From RI-153 sp963721725 (GTDB lineage Bacteria; Chloroflexota; Anaerolineae; Caldilineales; Caldilineaceae), in assembly GCA_963721725.1 (NCBI GenBank), contig CAVRLX010000002.1, positions 1 to 64,000 on the forward strand: 64,000 nucleotides of DNA. Direction: 5' to 3'. Both the position numbers and the translations under genes were made by a program. The notes under the pieces were generated by a model, which was not told the DNA's origin, did not search any database, and was given only the letters and a program-made list of their open reading frames with translations. The first letter of the stretch is position 1; every line of letters starts with the position of its first letter. This document shows positions 1 through 7,495 of this stretch, in pieces.

Positions 1-2
1 TG

Positions 3-579
<577 letters not shown>

Positions 580-580
580 A

Positions 581-620
581 GCTATTCAGACTTTATCTAT
601 TCATGCTCTATCTATTCAGA
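581..620. promoter_or_regulatory. 15-bp-period direct repeats upstream of padR-like gene
   Basis: Three copies of (g/t)CTATTCA(g/t) start at 581, 596 and 611, exactly 15 bp apart, immediately upstream of the PadR-type start codon. Repeats in register at a regulator's own promoter are typical of operator sites. The assignment is an inference from position and spacing only. Confidence 0.4.
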
Positions 621-680
621 GTTTGACTAAGTAGAGGCCAGTATAGAAGTGGCCGGCAAAAAGAGCAACTATCAAAGCGT

Positions 681-710
681 TTGAGAAAGTGGAAACTTTG
701 GGGTTATAAT
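681..710 (+). promoter_or_regulatory. Sigma70-type promoter for the 753-5296 cluster
   Basis: A -35 box TTGAGA at 681-686 and a perfect -10 box TATAAT at 705-710 are separated by 18 bp, about 40 bp before the first start codon of the plus-strand copper-type cluster. It also faces away from the PadR-type gene, so both could be controlled from this 170-bp intergenic region. Confidence 0.55.
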
Positions 711-752
711 GTCCTACGCCGCTGTTAATTCTCCACCCGGAACAGATTTTTC

Positions 753-1154
753 ATGTCGAGCCTGCGTTCTGTTGTCCTAACCCTACAATTGATGGTGTTG
801 ATGGCAGACGCCTGTCTGCCTCTGTTCTCCCATCAATGGATAGCGGCGCGGGTTTGGCACACCCACGCTGTGATCGCAGTGGAACCCTCCCCCGCTGCGG
901 ACACTTTGGCAGAGGCCGGGGGCGCTGTGTTGGATCCACACGGCATCGGCGGCACGCGGCGCTGGTGGCTGGTCAACAGCACGGATCTGTGGAGCGATCT
1001 GCTGTTGATGGGGGCACAGTTGCTTTTGCTCCTGTGCAGTCTTGCTTTTTGGGGCTACATCCCGCGCCGATTTTCGGCGGTCTTCTCTTCCCCTCCCAAT
1101 CTTATCATCGATCTCCCCCCGCCCGATGTCCCTCCGCGCCTTGTGCCAGCCTGA
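753..1154 (+). CDS. Small hypothetical membrane protein
   Basis: A 133-residue protein I do not recognise. It has a hydrophobic N-terminus (about residues 5-28), a hydrophilic loop, a second hydrophobic stretch WSDLLLMGAQLLLLLCSLAF (about residues 80-99) and a proline-rich tail. This suggests two membrane segments with an exported loop. It is the first gene after a good promoter and lies 58 bp upstream of the secreted repeat protein, in the same direction as the CopC genes, so it may belong to the same transcription unit. No conserved domain is evident. The ribosome binding site is weak, so the exact start is uncertain. Confidence 0.5.
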   Translation: MSSLRSVVLTLQLMVLMADACLPLFSHQWIAARVWHTHAVIAVEPSPAADTLAEAGGAVLDPHGIGGTRRWWLVNSTDLWSDLLLMGAQLLLLLCSLAFWGYIPRRFSAVFSSPPNLIIDLPPPDVPPRLVPA

Positions 1155-1212
1155 TTCGCTGTCACCTTGTTTGGATTGAATACCCTATTTTCTATCCTTT
1201 GGAGGGATACCC

Positions 1213-1794
1213 ATGCTTAAAAAAATAACGCCTTTTTGGGCGGTTCTGTTGTTGGTCAGCCTCTTTTGGCTGCAAAATCGTGTGCCGTTGACCTTTGCCC
1301 AGACAAACACCCCTACACCGCCGCCTGTGGAGGAAACCGAGGCGGACACGCCAGATCTTGAATCGCTCCTGGCGCGCATTGACGAGCTTGAAGCGCGCCT
1401 TGCCAGCCTGGAAGCCGATGAAAGCGAAGCGATGGCCGCAGAACCGTTGCCCGTTGATTGGGTGAACGAAGTAACCACGGCCGTCTATCTCATGGACAGC
1501 GCCGGGCTGCACGATCTGGATGTACGGTTGAATGAAGAGGGCGAGATCATGTCGTCCGACGCCGGGCGCGTGGGACGGCTGGCACGGCTGCTCACGACCG
1601 TGGATTGGCCGGATGATCTGGCCGAAGATGCCGAGACGGTGATCGGCGTGATAAACGATCTGTCGACGGCGCTGACCGAGGATGATGTGGAAGCCGCCGC
1701 ACCACTGGCAACCCAGGTCCACGATGACGGCCACGAACTCTCCCATGCGGCTGAACATTGGCTGGGCGAGATGAGCGATACCGACGGCGGCTGA
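1213..1794 (+). CDS. Secreted acidic repeat protein, copy 1 (unknown function)
   Basis: A 193-residue protein. Residues 1-29 form a signal peptide (lysines, hydrophobic core, cleavage near TFAQ), followed by a Pro/Thr/Glu linker and a heptad-like helix LESLLARIDELEARLASLE that looks like a short coiled coil. From about residue 90 comes a conserved acidic helical module ending in the His-containing motif HDDGHELSH, close to the C-terminus. The module is repeated almost identically just downstream in another frame (1775-2203). The start is supported by GGAGG seven bases upstream. The neighbours are CopC-type proteins, so a periplasmic metal role is possible, but no family is recognised. The distance from 1213 to 2203 is 330 codons plus one base, so a single extra base near 1772 could have split a two-repeat protein. 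Confidence 0.65.
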   Translation: MLKKITPFWAVLLLVSLFWLQNRVPLTFAQTNTPTPPPVEETEADTPDLESLLARIDELEARLASLEADESEAMAAEPLPVDWVNEVTTAVYLMDSAGLHDLDVRLNEEGEIMSSDAGRVGRLARLLTTVDWPDDLAEDAETVIGVINDLSTALTEDDVEAAAPLATQVHDDGHELSHAAEHWLGEMSDTDGG

Positions 1795-2106
1795 TCATGC
1801 CGATGCACAGATTTTCCGTGTCACGGCGGCGGTCTATCTCATGGACAACGCCGGGCTGCACGATCTCGATGTGCGGCTGAACGAAGAGGGCGAGATCATG
1901 CCGTCGGATGTGGGGCGCGTGGCGCGGCTGGCACGGCTGCTCTCCACTGTGGATTGGCCCGATGATCTGGCCGAAGATGCCGAAGCGTTGATCGGGGTGA
2001 TCAATGATCTGTCGGCGGCGCTGGCCGAGGATGACGTGGAAACCGCCGCACCGTTGGCAACCCAGGTCCACGATGACGGACACGAACTCTCCCATGCGGT
2101 CGAAAA
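1477..2106 (+). repeat. Tandem duplication of the His/Asp-rich module
   Basis: Two roughly 285-bp direct copies, about 1485-1768 and 1834-2106, share a near-identical coding sequence, for example GGGCGAGATCATG and GCAACCCAGGTCCACGATGA in both. The copies differ mainly at scattered third positions. They lie in different reading frames. Confidence 0.8.
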
Positions 2107-2203
2107 TCTGCTCAGTGGCACGGAGGACGATCACGGCGGCGAGGAAGAGGGCGCATCTGAGGAAGAGTCGGACAAAGATGCTTCGTCCACCAGTGGGGGC
2201 TAA
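1775..2203 (+). pseudogene. Second copy of secreted repeat module, no own start
   Basis: This open frame runs from just after a TGA at 1772-1774 to 2203. It encodes the same module as the preceding gene (VYLMDNAGLHDLDVRLNEEG onward, HDDGHELSH motif), followed by a very acidic, Ser/Gly-rich tail. The first ATG, at 1841, falls inside the module, and no signal peptide precedes it. It is therefore either a fragment left by duplication or the second half of one two-repeat secreted protein whose frame is broken by one extra base. The acidic tail is present only here, which favours the second view: tail at the end, signal at the start. Confidence 0.55.
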
Positions 2204-2212
2204 ACAAGAAAT

Positions 2213-2881
2213 ATGATGCGACGAATGACAATGCTCTGGTTGGCGTTGGTGATTGCCGTCGCGCTGGGAACTCAACCGTTCATAGTCCGCGCCCATGCGG
2301 ACTATGAACGGTCCGACCCGGCGGCGGATGCAGTCATTGACAGCGCGCCAGCCCAACTTCAAGTTTGGTTTAATCAAGAACTTTTCCGCCGAGAAGGTGC
2401 AAATGAATTAGCTGTCTTCGGCCCCGATGAGGCCCAGGTCGATTTGGGCGATACTGAGGTTGACGACGAAGACCGCACGTTGATGCGCGTCTCGTTGTCA
2501 CCTGATCTGCCCAACGGAACCTATCGCGTGGTCTGGCGCTCGCTCTCGGCAGACGACGGCCACCCTGGCGAAGGGGCGTTTGTCTTTCATGTGGGGGCGG
2601 CGTCTGCCACAGAGCGCATGGCGACAGAGGATGACACAGGCCATGACGATCATGGCGCACATGGATCTGTATCCACTGCGTCGGTGCAGCCAGAGGTCAC
2701 CGTTGCCGCCCCTCAAACGCCGCTTCTGACTGCGACTGTGGCTGTCCCGACGATTGCCTCCACGGCTGCCCCCACTGCCGAGTCATCGGGTGGCAGTCTA
2801 CCCTGTATGGGTGGATCTGCGTTAGCGCTTTTGGCGGTGGGGACGGTGCTGGTCGGGCGACGCAGACATAGGCAGGTCTAA
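2213..2881 (+). CDS. CopC-domain periplasmic copper-binding protein
   Basis: A 222-residue protein with a signal peptide ending near VRA-HADYE, so the mature protein would begin with His28. CopC proteins bind Cu(II) through the N-terminal His and an Asp-x-His pair, seen here as ADDGHPGEG (about residues 116-124). The beta-sandwich motifs PAQLQVWFNQELF, NGTYRVVWRSLSADDGHPGE and GAFVFHVG match the family. A His/Asp-rich linker and Thr/Ala-rich stretch follow, and the C-terminus has a hydrophobic segment ending in GRRRHRQV, suggesting membrane anchoring. The gene ends one base before the CopC-CopD fusion starts, so the two are probably co-translated. The alternative start is the next codon, also ATG. 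Confidence 0.85.
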   Translation: MMRRMTMLWLALVIAVALGTQPFIVRAHADYERSDPAADAVIDSAPAQLQVWFNQELFRREGANELAVFGPDEAQVDLGDTEVDDEDRTLMRVSLSPDLPNGTYRVVWRSLSADDGHPGEGAFVFHVGAASATERMATEDDTGHDDHGAHGSVSTASVQPEVTVAAPQTPLLTATVAVPTIASTAAPTAESSGGSLPCMGGSALALLAVGTVLVGRRRHRQV

Positions 2882-5296
2882 ATGAAGGTGAACTTCCCTC
2901 GAATGGTTGGGCTGATTCTAATTGTCGGCGTGCTGGCGATCTGGTGGCTGGCTGGCCGCGCCCAGGCCCACGCTCTGCTTGTACGCTCGCTGCCCGAAGC
3001 GGGAGCGAAACTTGCCAGCCCGCCGCCCACGATTGAATTCTGGTTCAGCGAACCGCTGGAATCGCGCTTTAGCAACGCCACCCTGCTCGATTCGCTGGGC
3101 ACTGAAGTGGCAACCGGCGCGTCTATGGTAGACGGCAGCGACCCCTATCACATGACCTTGCCGCTGGGCGAATTGCCGCCGGGCATCTATACCGTGGTCT
3201 GGCGCACACTCTCCACCATAGACGGTCACGAATGGGTTGGCTCCTTCCCGTTGACCATCCTCAACGCCGACAGCTCTGTCCCCGACAGCACAGCCGTGAC
3301 CGTGGAGGGCGTGGGCCGTGGTGAACTGCCTGGCCCAGCGGAGGGCGCTGTGCGGTGGATCTCGTTGATGGGAGCCATGCTATTGCTGGGGGCATTGCTC
3401 TTTGCCGTGGTGGCCGTGCGTTTTGGGCGGGATAGCATTGAGTCCGACCCTTTGATCTCCCTGATGATGACGCCTGTGTCGGTTGTGTTTCTCATGGGCG
3501 CGGCGGCGCTTGTGGTGGGCGGCTGGCTTCAGATCGCTGTACAAGCGTTGGCGTTGGGCGATCTGGGCCATCTGCCCGATCTGCTCTTTGCCACCAACCC
3601 TGGCAATCTCATTTTCTATCGACAACTGCTGGTGGGGGCCTGCCTTTTCCTAAGTTTTTCCGGCATGGTTGCCCTGCCGCAACCCTGGCATCGTCTGTTT
3701 GCCAGCCTCGGTTTGCTCTATACCCTTGTGCTGATGGCGGTGCTGGGGCTGCAATGGCGTACCTTCGTACCCAACTTGGCGTTGAGTACCACCCTGTTTG
3801 CGCTGGCGGCTGTGGCGGTTGGCCTGTGGCAATGGCGTGCGGGGCGGCCTCTGCGGCTTGGTCCTATGCTTGGTCTATTGGTGGCCGCGGCCACGCTTGC
3901 CACCTTCTCGTTAGGGAGCCATGCTGCGGCTGTGCCGGGCAGTGGCTGGGCTGTGTTGGTGGATTTTGTACACTTGGTGGCAGCAGCCGCATGGCTGGGC
4001 GGGCTGCTCCTGTTAACCGGATTGCTGTGGCGAGCGCGTCGACACCTGACCCAAATTTCCCTGGCACGGCTGGGCGAAATCATCCGTCGCTTTTCATCCA
4101 TGGCTGGCCTATCTGTTTTTGTGCTGGCATTGACCGGTCTTTTTAGCAGCTTGGTGCAATTGCCCCAACTTTCGGATCTGTGGACGACGACTTATGGTTG
4201 GCTGCTGCTGGCAAAGCTTTGCCTGATCGGGCTGGCAATGGCGGTGGCGTTGCTCAACAATCGGGCGGTGCATGGCAACGCTGTGTTGCCGCCCGCTGGG
4301 CAGTTGTTCCTGCGCCGTGTATTGGTGGAATCGTGCCTGGGGTTGGGGATTTTGGTGGTGGTGGCACTTCTGGTGCAGACGCCTGTGCCGCGGGTTGAAT
4401 CGGCCAATATGGCGACGGTGGAACAACAGTTTAACGACATCCTGGCGGTGGACGATCTGCTAATCCATGTACAGGTTTCGCCCAATACCGTGGGCAACAA
4501 CCGCTATTGGACCCATCTGTATCATGCCGACGGTTCTAGCATTGGTGACGTGCAACTGGTGCGTCTGCTGTTCGAGCATCAAGAAGTGGAACTGGGCCAG
4601 GCGCGGGTAGATCTGGCGCCACAAGGCCAAGATACGTTCGCCGTTGAAGGAGCCTATTTCAACCGGGCGGGGCCGTGGGATCTGGCCGTCTATGTGCGGC
4701 GGCGCGGATTGGATGATGTGATCACTAATGTAACCGTCACTGTGCCGCCGATCCCTGTGGCGAGTGTGGATCGCAGCCCCTGGCAAAATCCTGTGCCAGG
4801 CCTGCCCGCGGGTACAGTCGCTGGCGGCTTGCTCTTGGGGTTAGGGCTGATGCCGCTGCTTTGGTATCGCCCGCTGCGCCGCCGCAGTGGACGGGTCTAC
4901 CCGGCGCTGGCAACTGTGGGCGCGGTGGCGATGATCACGGGCGGTGTGCTGGCCTATAGCGCCTACACCACGGCGGTCCCGGCGAACCTGACTGGGCCAC
5001 CCATTCCCGTCAGCGCCGAATCGGTGGCCGCAGGGGCCGCGCTCTATCAAAGCGAGTGTGCGGCGTGTCACGGCGAGTACGGGCTGGGCAATGGTCCCGC
5101 CGCGGCAGCGTTGGCCGTGCCCCCTGCCGTGCTGATCTTCCATGTGCCGCAGCATGAGGATGCCAACCTCTATGGCTTTATCAGCCAGGGCTTCCCGGCG
5201 CTGGGCATGCCCGCCTATGGCGAAAAATGGAGCAACGAGCAGATCTGGCAGGTGGTGCATTATCTGCGCGATCAGTTTGGCGCACCGGCAGAATGA
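2882..5296 (+). CDS. CopC-CopD-YtkA-cytochrome c fusion protein
   Basis: An 804-residue membrane protein, read in order as follows. Signal peptide 1-29 with an AQA-His30 cleavage that exposes an N-terminal His. CopC domain about 30-125, with the second metal motif STIDGHEWVGSF. CopD-type membrane domain of about eight helices, about 155-490. A YtkA/FixH-like beta domain, about 510-620 (ending VYVRRRGLDD). Two further helices, about 640-700. A C-terminal class I cytochrome c with haem motif C726-A-A-C729-H730 and a likely Met ligand in GMPAYGEKW. CopC and CopD act together in copper import or handling. The added haem domain suggests redox handling of copper or electron transfer to or from it. 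The start abuts the upstream copC stop. Confidence 0.85.
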   Translation: MKVNFPRMVGLILIVGVLAIWWLAGRAQAHALLVRSLPEAGAKLASPPPTIEFWFSEPLESRFSNATLLDSLGTEVATGASMVDGSDPYHMTLPLGELPPGIYTVVWRTLSTIDGHEWVGSFPLTILNADSSVPDSTAVTVEGVGRGELPGPAEGAVRWISLMGAMLLLGALLFAVVAVRFGRDSIESDPLISLMMTPVSVVFLMGAAALVVGGWLQIAVQALALGDLGHLPDLLFATNPGNLIFYRQLLVGACLFLSFSGMVALPQPWHRLFASLGLLYTLVLMAVLGLQWRTFVPNLALSTTLFALAAVAVGLWQWRAGRPLRLGPMLGLLVAAATLATFSLGSHAAAVPGSGWAVLVDFVHLVAAAAWLGGLLLLTGLLWRARRHLTQISLARLGEIIRRFSSMAGLSVFVLALTGLFSSLVQLPQLSDLWTTTYGWLLLAKLCLIGLAMAVALLNNRAVHGNAVLPPAGQLFLRRVLVESCLGLGILVVVALLVQTPVPRVESANMATVEQQFNDILAVDDLLIHVQVSPNTVGNNRYWTHLYHADGSSIGDVQLVRLLFEHQEVELGQARVDLAPQGQDTFAVEGAYFNRAGPWDLAVYVRRRGLDDVITNVTVTVPPIPVASVDRSPWQNPVPGLPAGTVAGGLLLGLGLMPLLWYRPLRRRSGRVYPALATVGAVAMITGGVLAYSAYTTAVPANLTGPPIPVSAESVAAGAALYQSECAACHGEYGLGNGPAAAALAVPPAVLIFHVPQHEDANLYGFISQGFPALGMPAYGEKWSNEQIWQVVHYLRDQFGAPAE

Positions 5297-5333
5297 GATT
5301 GTGCGATTGTCTCCATGACAATCGCACAATCTC
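5295..5333. terminator. Perfect 17-bp hairpin between convergent genes
   Basis: The arms at 5295-5311 and 5317-5333 (core GATTGTGCGATTGTC) pair perfectly with a 5-nt loop, starting inside the stop codon of the plus-strand fusion gene. No T run follows, but the position between converging genes fits a bidirectional transcription stop. Confidence 0.55.
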
Positions 5334-5348
5334 CTAATCTCTCCCCTC

Positions 5349-6395
5349 TCACCGCTTACGCAAATAGACCGTAATTTCGCTGCGGTTGTGGAAAAGCTGG
5401 CGGGCACCGGCGATTTCGTAGCTCTGGCGCAGAATGTCGAAGGCGTGCTGCATAATGGCACGCCTTCCCTTTTCGGGGAGTTTGAAGGTCATGAGGGCAA
5501 TACCGTGGGGATAGAGCTGGCGCGCATAGTCAACCATCAAGCGCGCCGAGTCGCGGGCGTCCATACGCATATCGTTGACGATCAGATCGAACTCGTCGGG
5601 TTCGTCGGCCAAATAGGCTTCGGCGGTGGTACGCAGATGGCGCACGCCTTTGTCTTTTTCCAACCGTGGATCGAGCGCGGCCGGATCGATGGCCGTGACG
5701 AACTGCTCCAGCCCACGCAGGATGCGCGTCCAGCCGCCGGGCGATGCGCCCAGATCCAGCGCTATGCCACGCGGGGGCAGTGTAATGGCGAAGGCTTCCA
5801 ATGCTTCCAATAGCTTAAATTCCGCCCGGCTGATCTGATCCTCTTCACGGGCAAAACGGCGTTCGCCCCCAGCCCAGTTGGAGAGGTTATAGGTGGCGAG
5901 GGAAAGGCCGATATAGGCGTGGTGGTTGGTGGTTGGGGGTTGGGGGTTGGTGGCACAGACAATGGAAACGATTTGAAATGGGTTGCGCACGTCGAGATCG
6001 GCGGCGCTGAGGGCTTGCAACCGGTTGGAGACGGCGCGGTTGACATCAAATGGTTTGTAGGGCAGGTCGGCCAGAATGCGCGTCTGCACCGAAAAAGAGA
6101 GATCGCCATCGAGGAGGGGGGCTAACTCTGTTTCCACGGCATCCACGATCATAAAGGGATCGTCGGTGCTGTCGCGCAAGGGCACACTCACGTCCACGGG
6201 GTGAATGTGGCGGACAAAAACCGGTGGCGCAACCCGCCAGCTTTCGGCCAATCCCCAAAAGCCTTCGGCACAGTCGATGAGCAGAATGCCAGGGGCAAGC
6301 TCTCCCACTAGCACGACTTCGGAGGCATCGCGGCGTGCTTCGTTCAGGGCAAGATCGGCAAAACTGGGGTCGGCGGTAAGAATCAGTTGCGGCAT
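5349..6395 (-). CDS. RlmM-like THUMP/FtsJ-type RNA 2'-O-methyltransferase
   Basis: A 348-residue protein with an N-terminal THUMP-like region (about 1-145) and a C-terminal RrmJ/FtsJ-fold methyltransferase. The SAM-binding motif LDLGASPGGW is at 213-222. The catalytic K-D-K-E tetrad can be placed at K194 (ISRAEFKLLEAL), D275 (LIVNDMRMD), K305 (MTFKLPEKG) and E340 (NRSEITVYL). RlmM methylates the 2'-O of C2498 in 23S rRNA; the family match is good but the exact target is inferred. Between the domains is a short Pro/Thr/Asn/His insert encoded by a G-rich repeat. The start ATG overlaps the stop of the upstream antitoxin-like gene by one base (TAATG), implying coupling. It converges on the copper cluster. 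Confidence 0.75.
   Translation of the reverse strand: MPQLILTADPSFADLALNEARRDASEVVLVGELAPGILLIDCAEGFWGLAESWRVAPPVFVRHIHPVDVSVPLRDSTDDPFMIVDAVETELAPLLDGDLSFSVQTRILADLPYKPFDVNRAVSNRLQALSAADLDVRNPFQIVSIVCATNPQPPTTNHHAYIGLSLATYNLSNWAGGERRFAREEDQISRAEFKLLEALEAFAITLPPRGIALDLGASPGGWTRILRGLEQFVTAIDPAALDPRLEKDKGVRHLRTTAEAYLADEPDEFDLIVNDMRMDARDSARLMVDYARQLYPHGIALMTFKLPEKGRRAIMQHAFDILRQSYEIAGARQLFHNRSEITVYLRKR
5921..5953. repeat. G-rich GGTTGGTGG/GGGGGTT repeat inside methyltransferase
   Basis: On the plus strand this stretch consists almost only of GG and GGGGG runs separated by T. On the coding strand it encodes the Asn/Pro/Thr/His-rich linker (residues about 149-160) of the RlmM-like protein. It is low complexity and could form a G-quadruplex; it was probably inserted between two domains. 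Confidence 0.5.
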
Positions 6396-6676
6396 TAGGC
6401 AGAAAATAATTCTGAGTTAAGGTTAGATGTGGGTAGATTTCGCTCTTCAAGGGTTTCGTATAGATCACGTATACCTAAGCCTAGTTCATTTGCTAACCCC
6501 TCAAACGAAAGTTCCCCAGACGCATACCGAGCATAGAACTGGCTCAAACGATGTTCAAATCCCAACGTAATCAGTTCAGAGAGGTAATTGGCAACATCAA
6601 TCTCAGGGCTACCTAGACTCCGCCTCTCCGCCGTTCTGAGGATCTCTTCTTTCACGGGGACGACTATTTTCAGCAT
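6395..6676 (-). CDS. UPF0175-like antitoxin / small DNA-binding protein
   Basis: A 93-residue protein beginning MLKIVVPVKEEILRTAERRS. The start at 6676 is chosen over 6712 because GAGGAG lies seven bases upstream. Its C-terminal half, LSQFYARYASGELSFEGLANELGLG... with ...LYETLEERNL, resembles the helix-turn-helix of UPF0175 proteins (small antitoxins next to DUF3368/PIN toxins). The truncated PIN gene lies just upstream on the same strand, separated by the BrnT/CopG remnants, which fits a once-adjacent pair. Its stop overlaps the methyltransferase start. Confidence 0.5.
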   Translation of the reverse strand: MLKIVVPVKEEILRTAERRSLGSPEIDVANYLSELITLGFEHRLSQFYARYASGELSFEGLANELGLGIRDLYETLEERNLPTSNLNSELFSA

Positions 6677-6748
6677 TTGTACTCTCCTCAATGCGAGCAA
6701 GACTCTGGTCAATAATCCCCTTTCGATAACGAGGACAATGACTTCAAG

Positions 6749-7004
6749 TTAGACCGGCCAATAGCTGGTCAACAGACTCTCTACAGATTGGTTTTTCGAT
6801 CTTGCCAGCGTTTTGACCTGACGGTATAGTTCTGCTTCGATTTGAACCATAAAAACTCTTTCCTGAATCTTTATTTGGATTTCAACATCTTCCATCAGAT
6901 CTTCATAATCTGCTGTGGAATGAGTATCCCAAAAGTCGCCAGCCTCCTCTACGCTGTTAAAACTTTCCGGGATCTGGGTCTCGTTTTTTACCCATTTCGT
7001 CCAT
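6749..7004 (-). pseudogene. CopG-type (BrnA-like) antitoxin with +1 frameshift
   Basis: The C-terminal part, read from about 6978 down to 6749, is a clear CopG-type antitoxin that pairs with BrnT toxins: IPESFNSVEEAGDFWDTHS, then ADYEDLMEDVEIQIKIQERV and a final ribbon-helix-helix-like segment VQIEAELYRQVKTLARSKNQ. The expected N-terminus, MDEMGKKRDP, is present at 7004-6980 but in another frame. Removing one base around 6979 joins it to IPESF to give a normal antitoxin start. AAGGA lies upstream of the ATG at 7004. Either one base was inserted here or the sequence has an error; as written the antitoxin cannot be made from its own start. Confidence 0.65.
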
Positions 7005-7104
7005 AGCGTCGTTGTTCCTTTCTGTCTATGTCTCTTGCACTGATTACCAATGCCTTGCCCGTTACCTTCAGAATAAAAATAACGATTAAGTATCGACCTC
7101 CTGA
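6988..7104 (-). pseudogene. BrnT toxin C-terminal remnant
   Basis: In the frame ending at the TAA at 6988-6990 the sequence reads GGRYLIVIFILKVTGKALVI followed by SARDIDRKEQRRYGRNG and stop. This is the conserved end of BrnT/DUF4258 ribonuclease toxins: the final beta strands plus the SARDM-x-(R/K)-KE-RR-Y tail. The frame is closed immediately upstream by TAG at 7105-7107, so only about 38 residues remain. The stop overlaps the ATG region of the CopG-type antitoxin, as in intact brnT-brnA operons. The upstream part has been replaced by a PIN-domain gene in a different frame. Confidence 0.65.
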
Positions 7105-7468
7105 CTATCTGCTCACGGCTGGCTGCGATAAAGGCGAGATAATCATCTGTGATGAAAATGATCTCAGGTCCCATCTGGAGGGCTACTTCCATAGACAGCC
7201 GTTCTCCATCGCCGAGTGCATACGCGCTGAGTCGCTGCGCCAGATGATCTGCCGTCACAGGCACAACTTGGATTTCGCCTCGTGCAATGCGCTTGGCAAC
7301 AGCCAACCCATCGGCATAGCTGCTGCCCATTATTGCTACCTCAGCCTCTACTTTGGATGCAATGTGAATGTGGCAACCAGAAAGCAAGTAGTCGACAATA
7401 AGTTGACCCTCAACCTGAAATTTACAGGCTGTGATGAGGGGAGCGGCATCAAAGACAGCCGATATCAT
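7105..7468 (-). pseudogene. Truncated PIN-like (DUF3368-type) toxin
   Basis: Starting at 7468 (ATG preceded by GGAGG eight bases upstream), the protein reads MISAVFDAAPLITACKF, with a conserved acidic residue in VFDAAPL, another in KVEAEVAI and the pair ITDDYLAF. This is the usual acidic spacing of PIN-fold nucleases. After AFIAASREQ the reading frame runs straight through the BrnT remnant out of frame and into the CopG antitoxin, giving a composite open frame to 6749. The PIN C-terminus therefore seems lost by recombination. Whether the shortened domain folds is unknown. It may once have paired with the UPF0175-like antitoxin at 6395. Confidence 0.5.
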
Positions 7469-7495
7469 CTTCCATTCCTCCATGCAGCATAAAAT

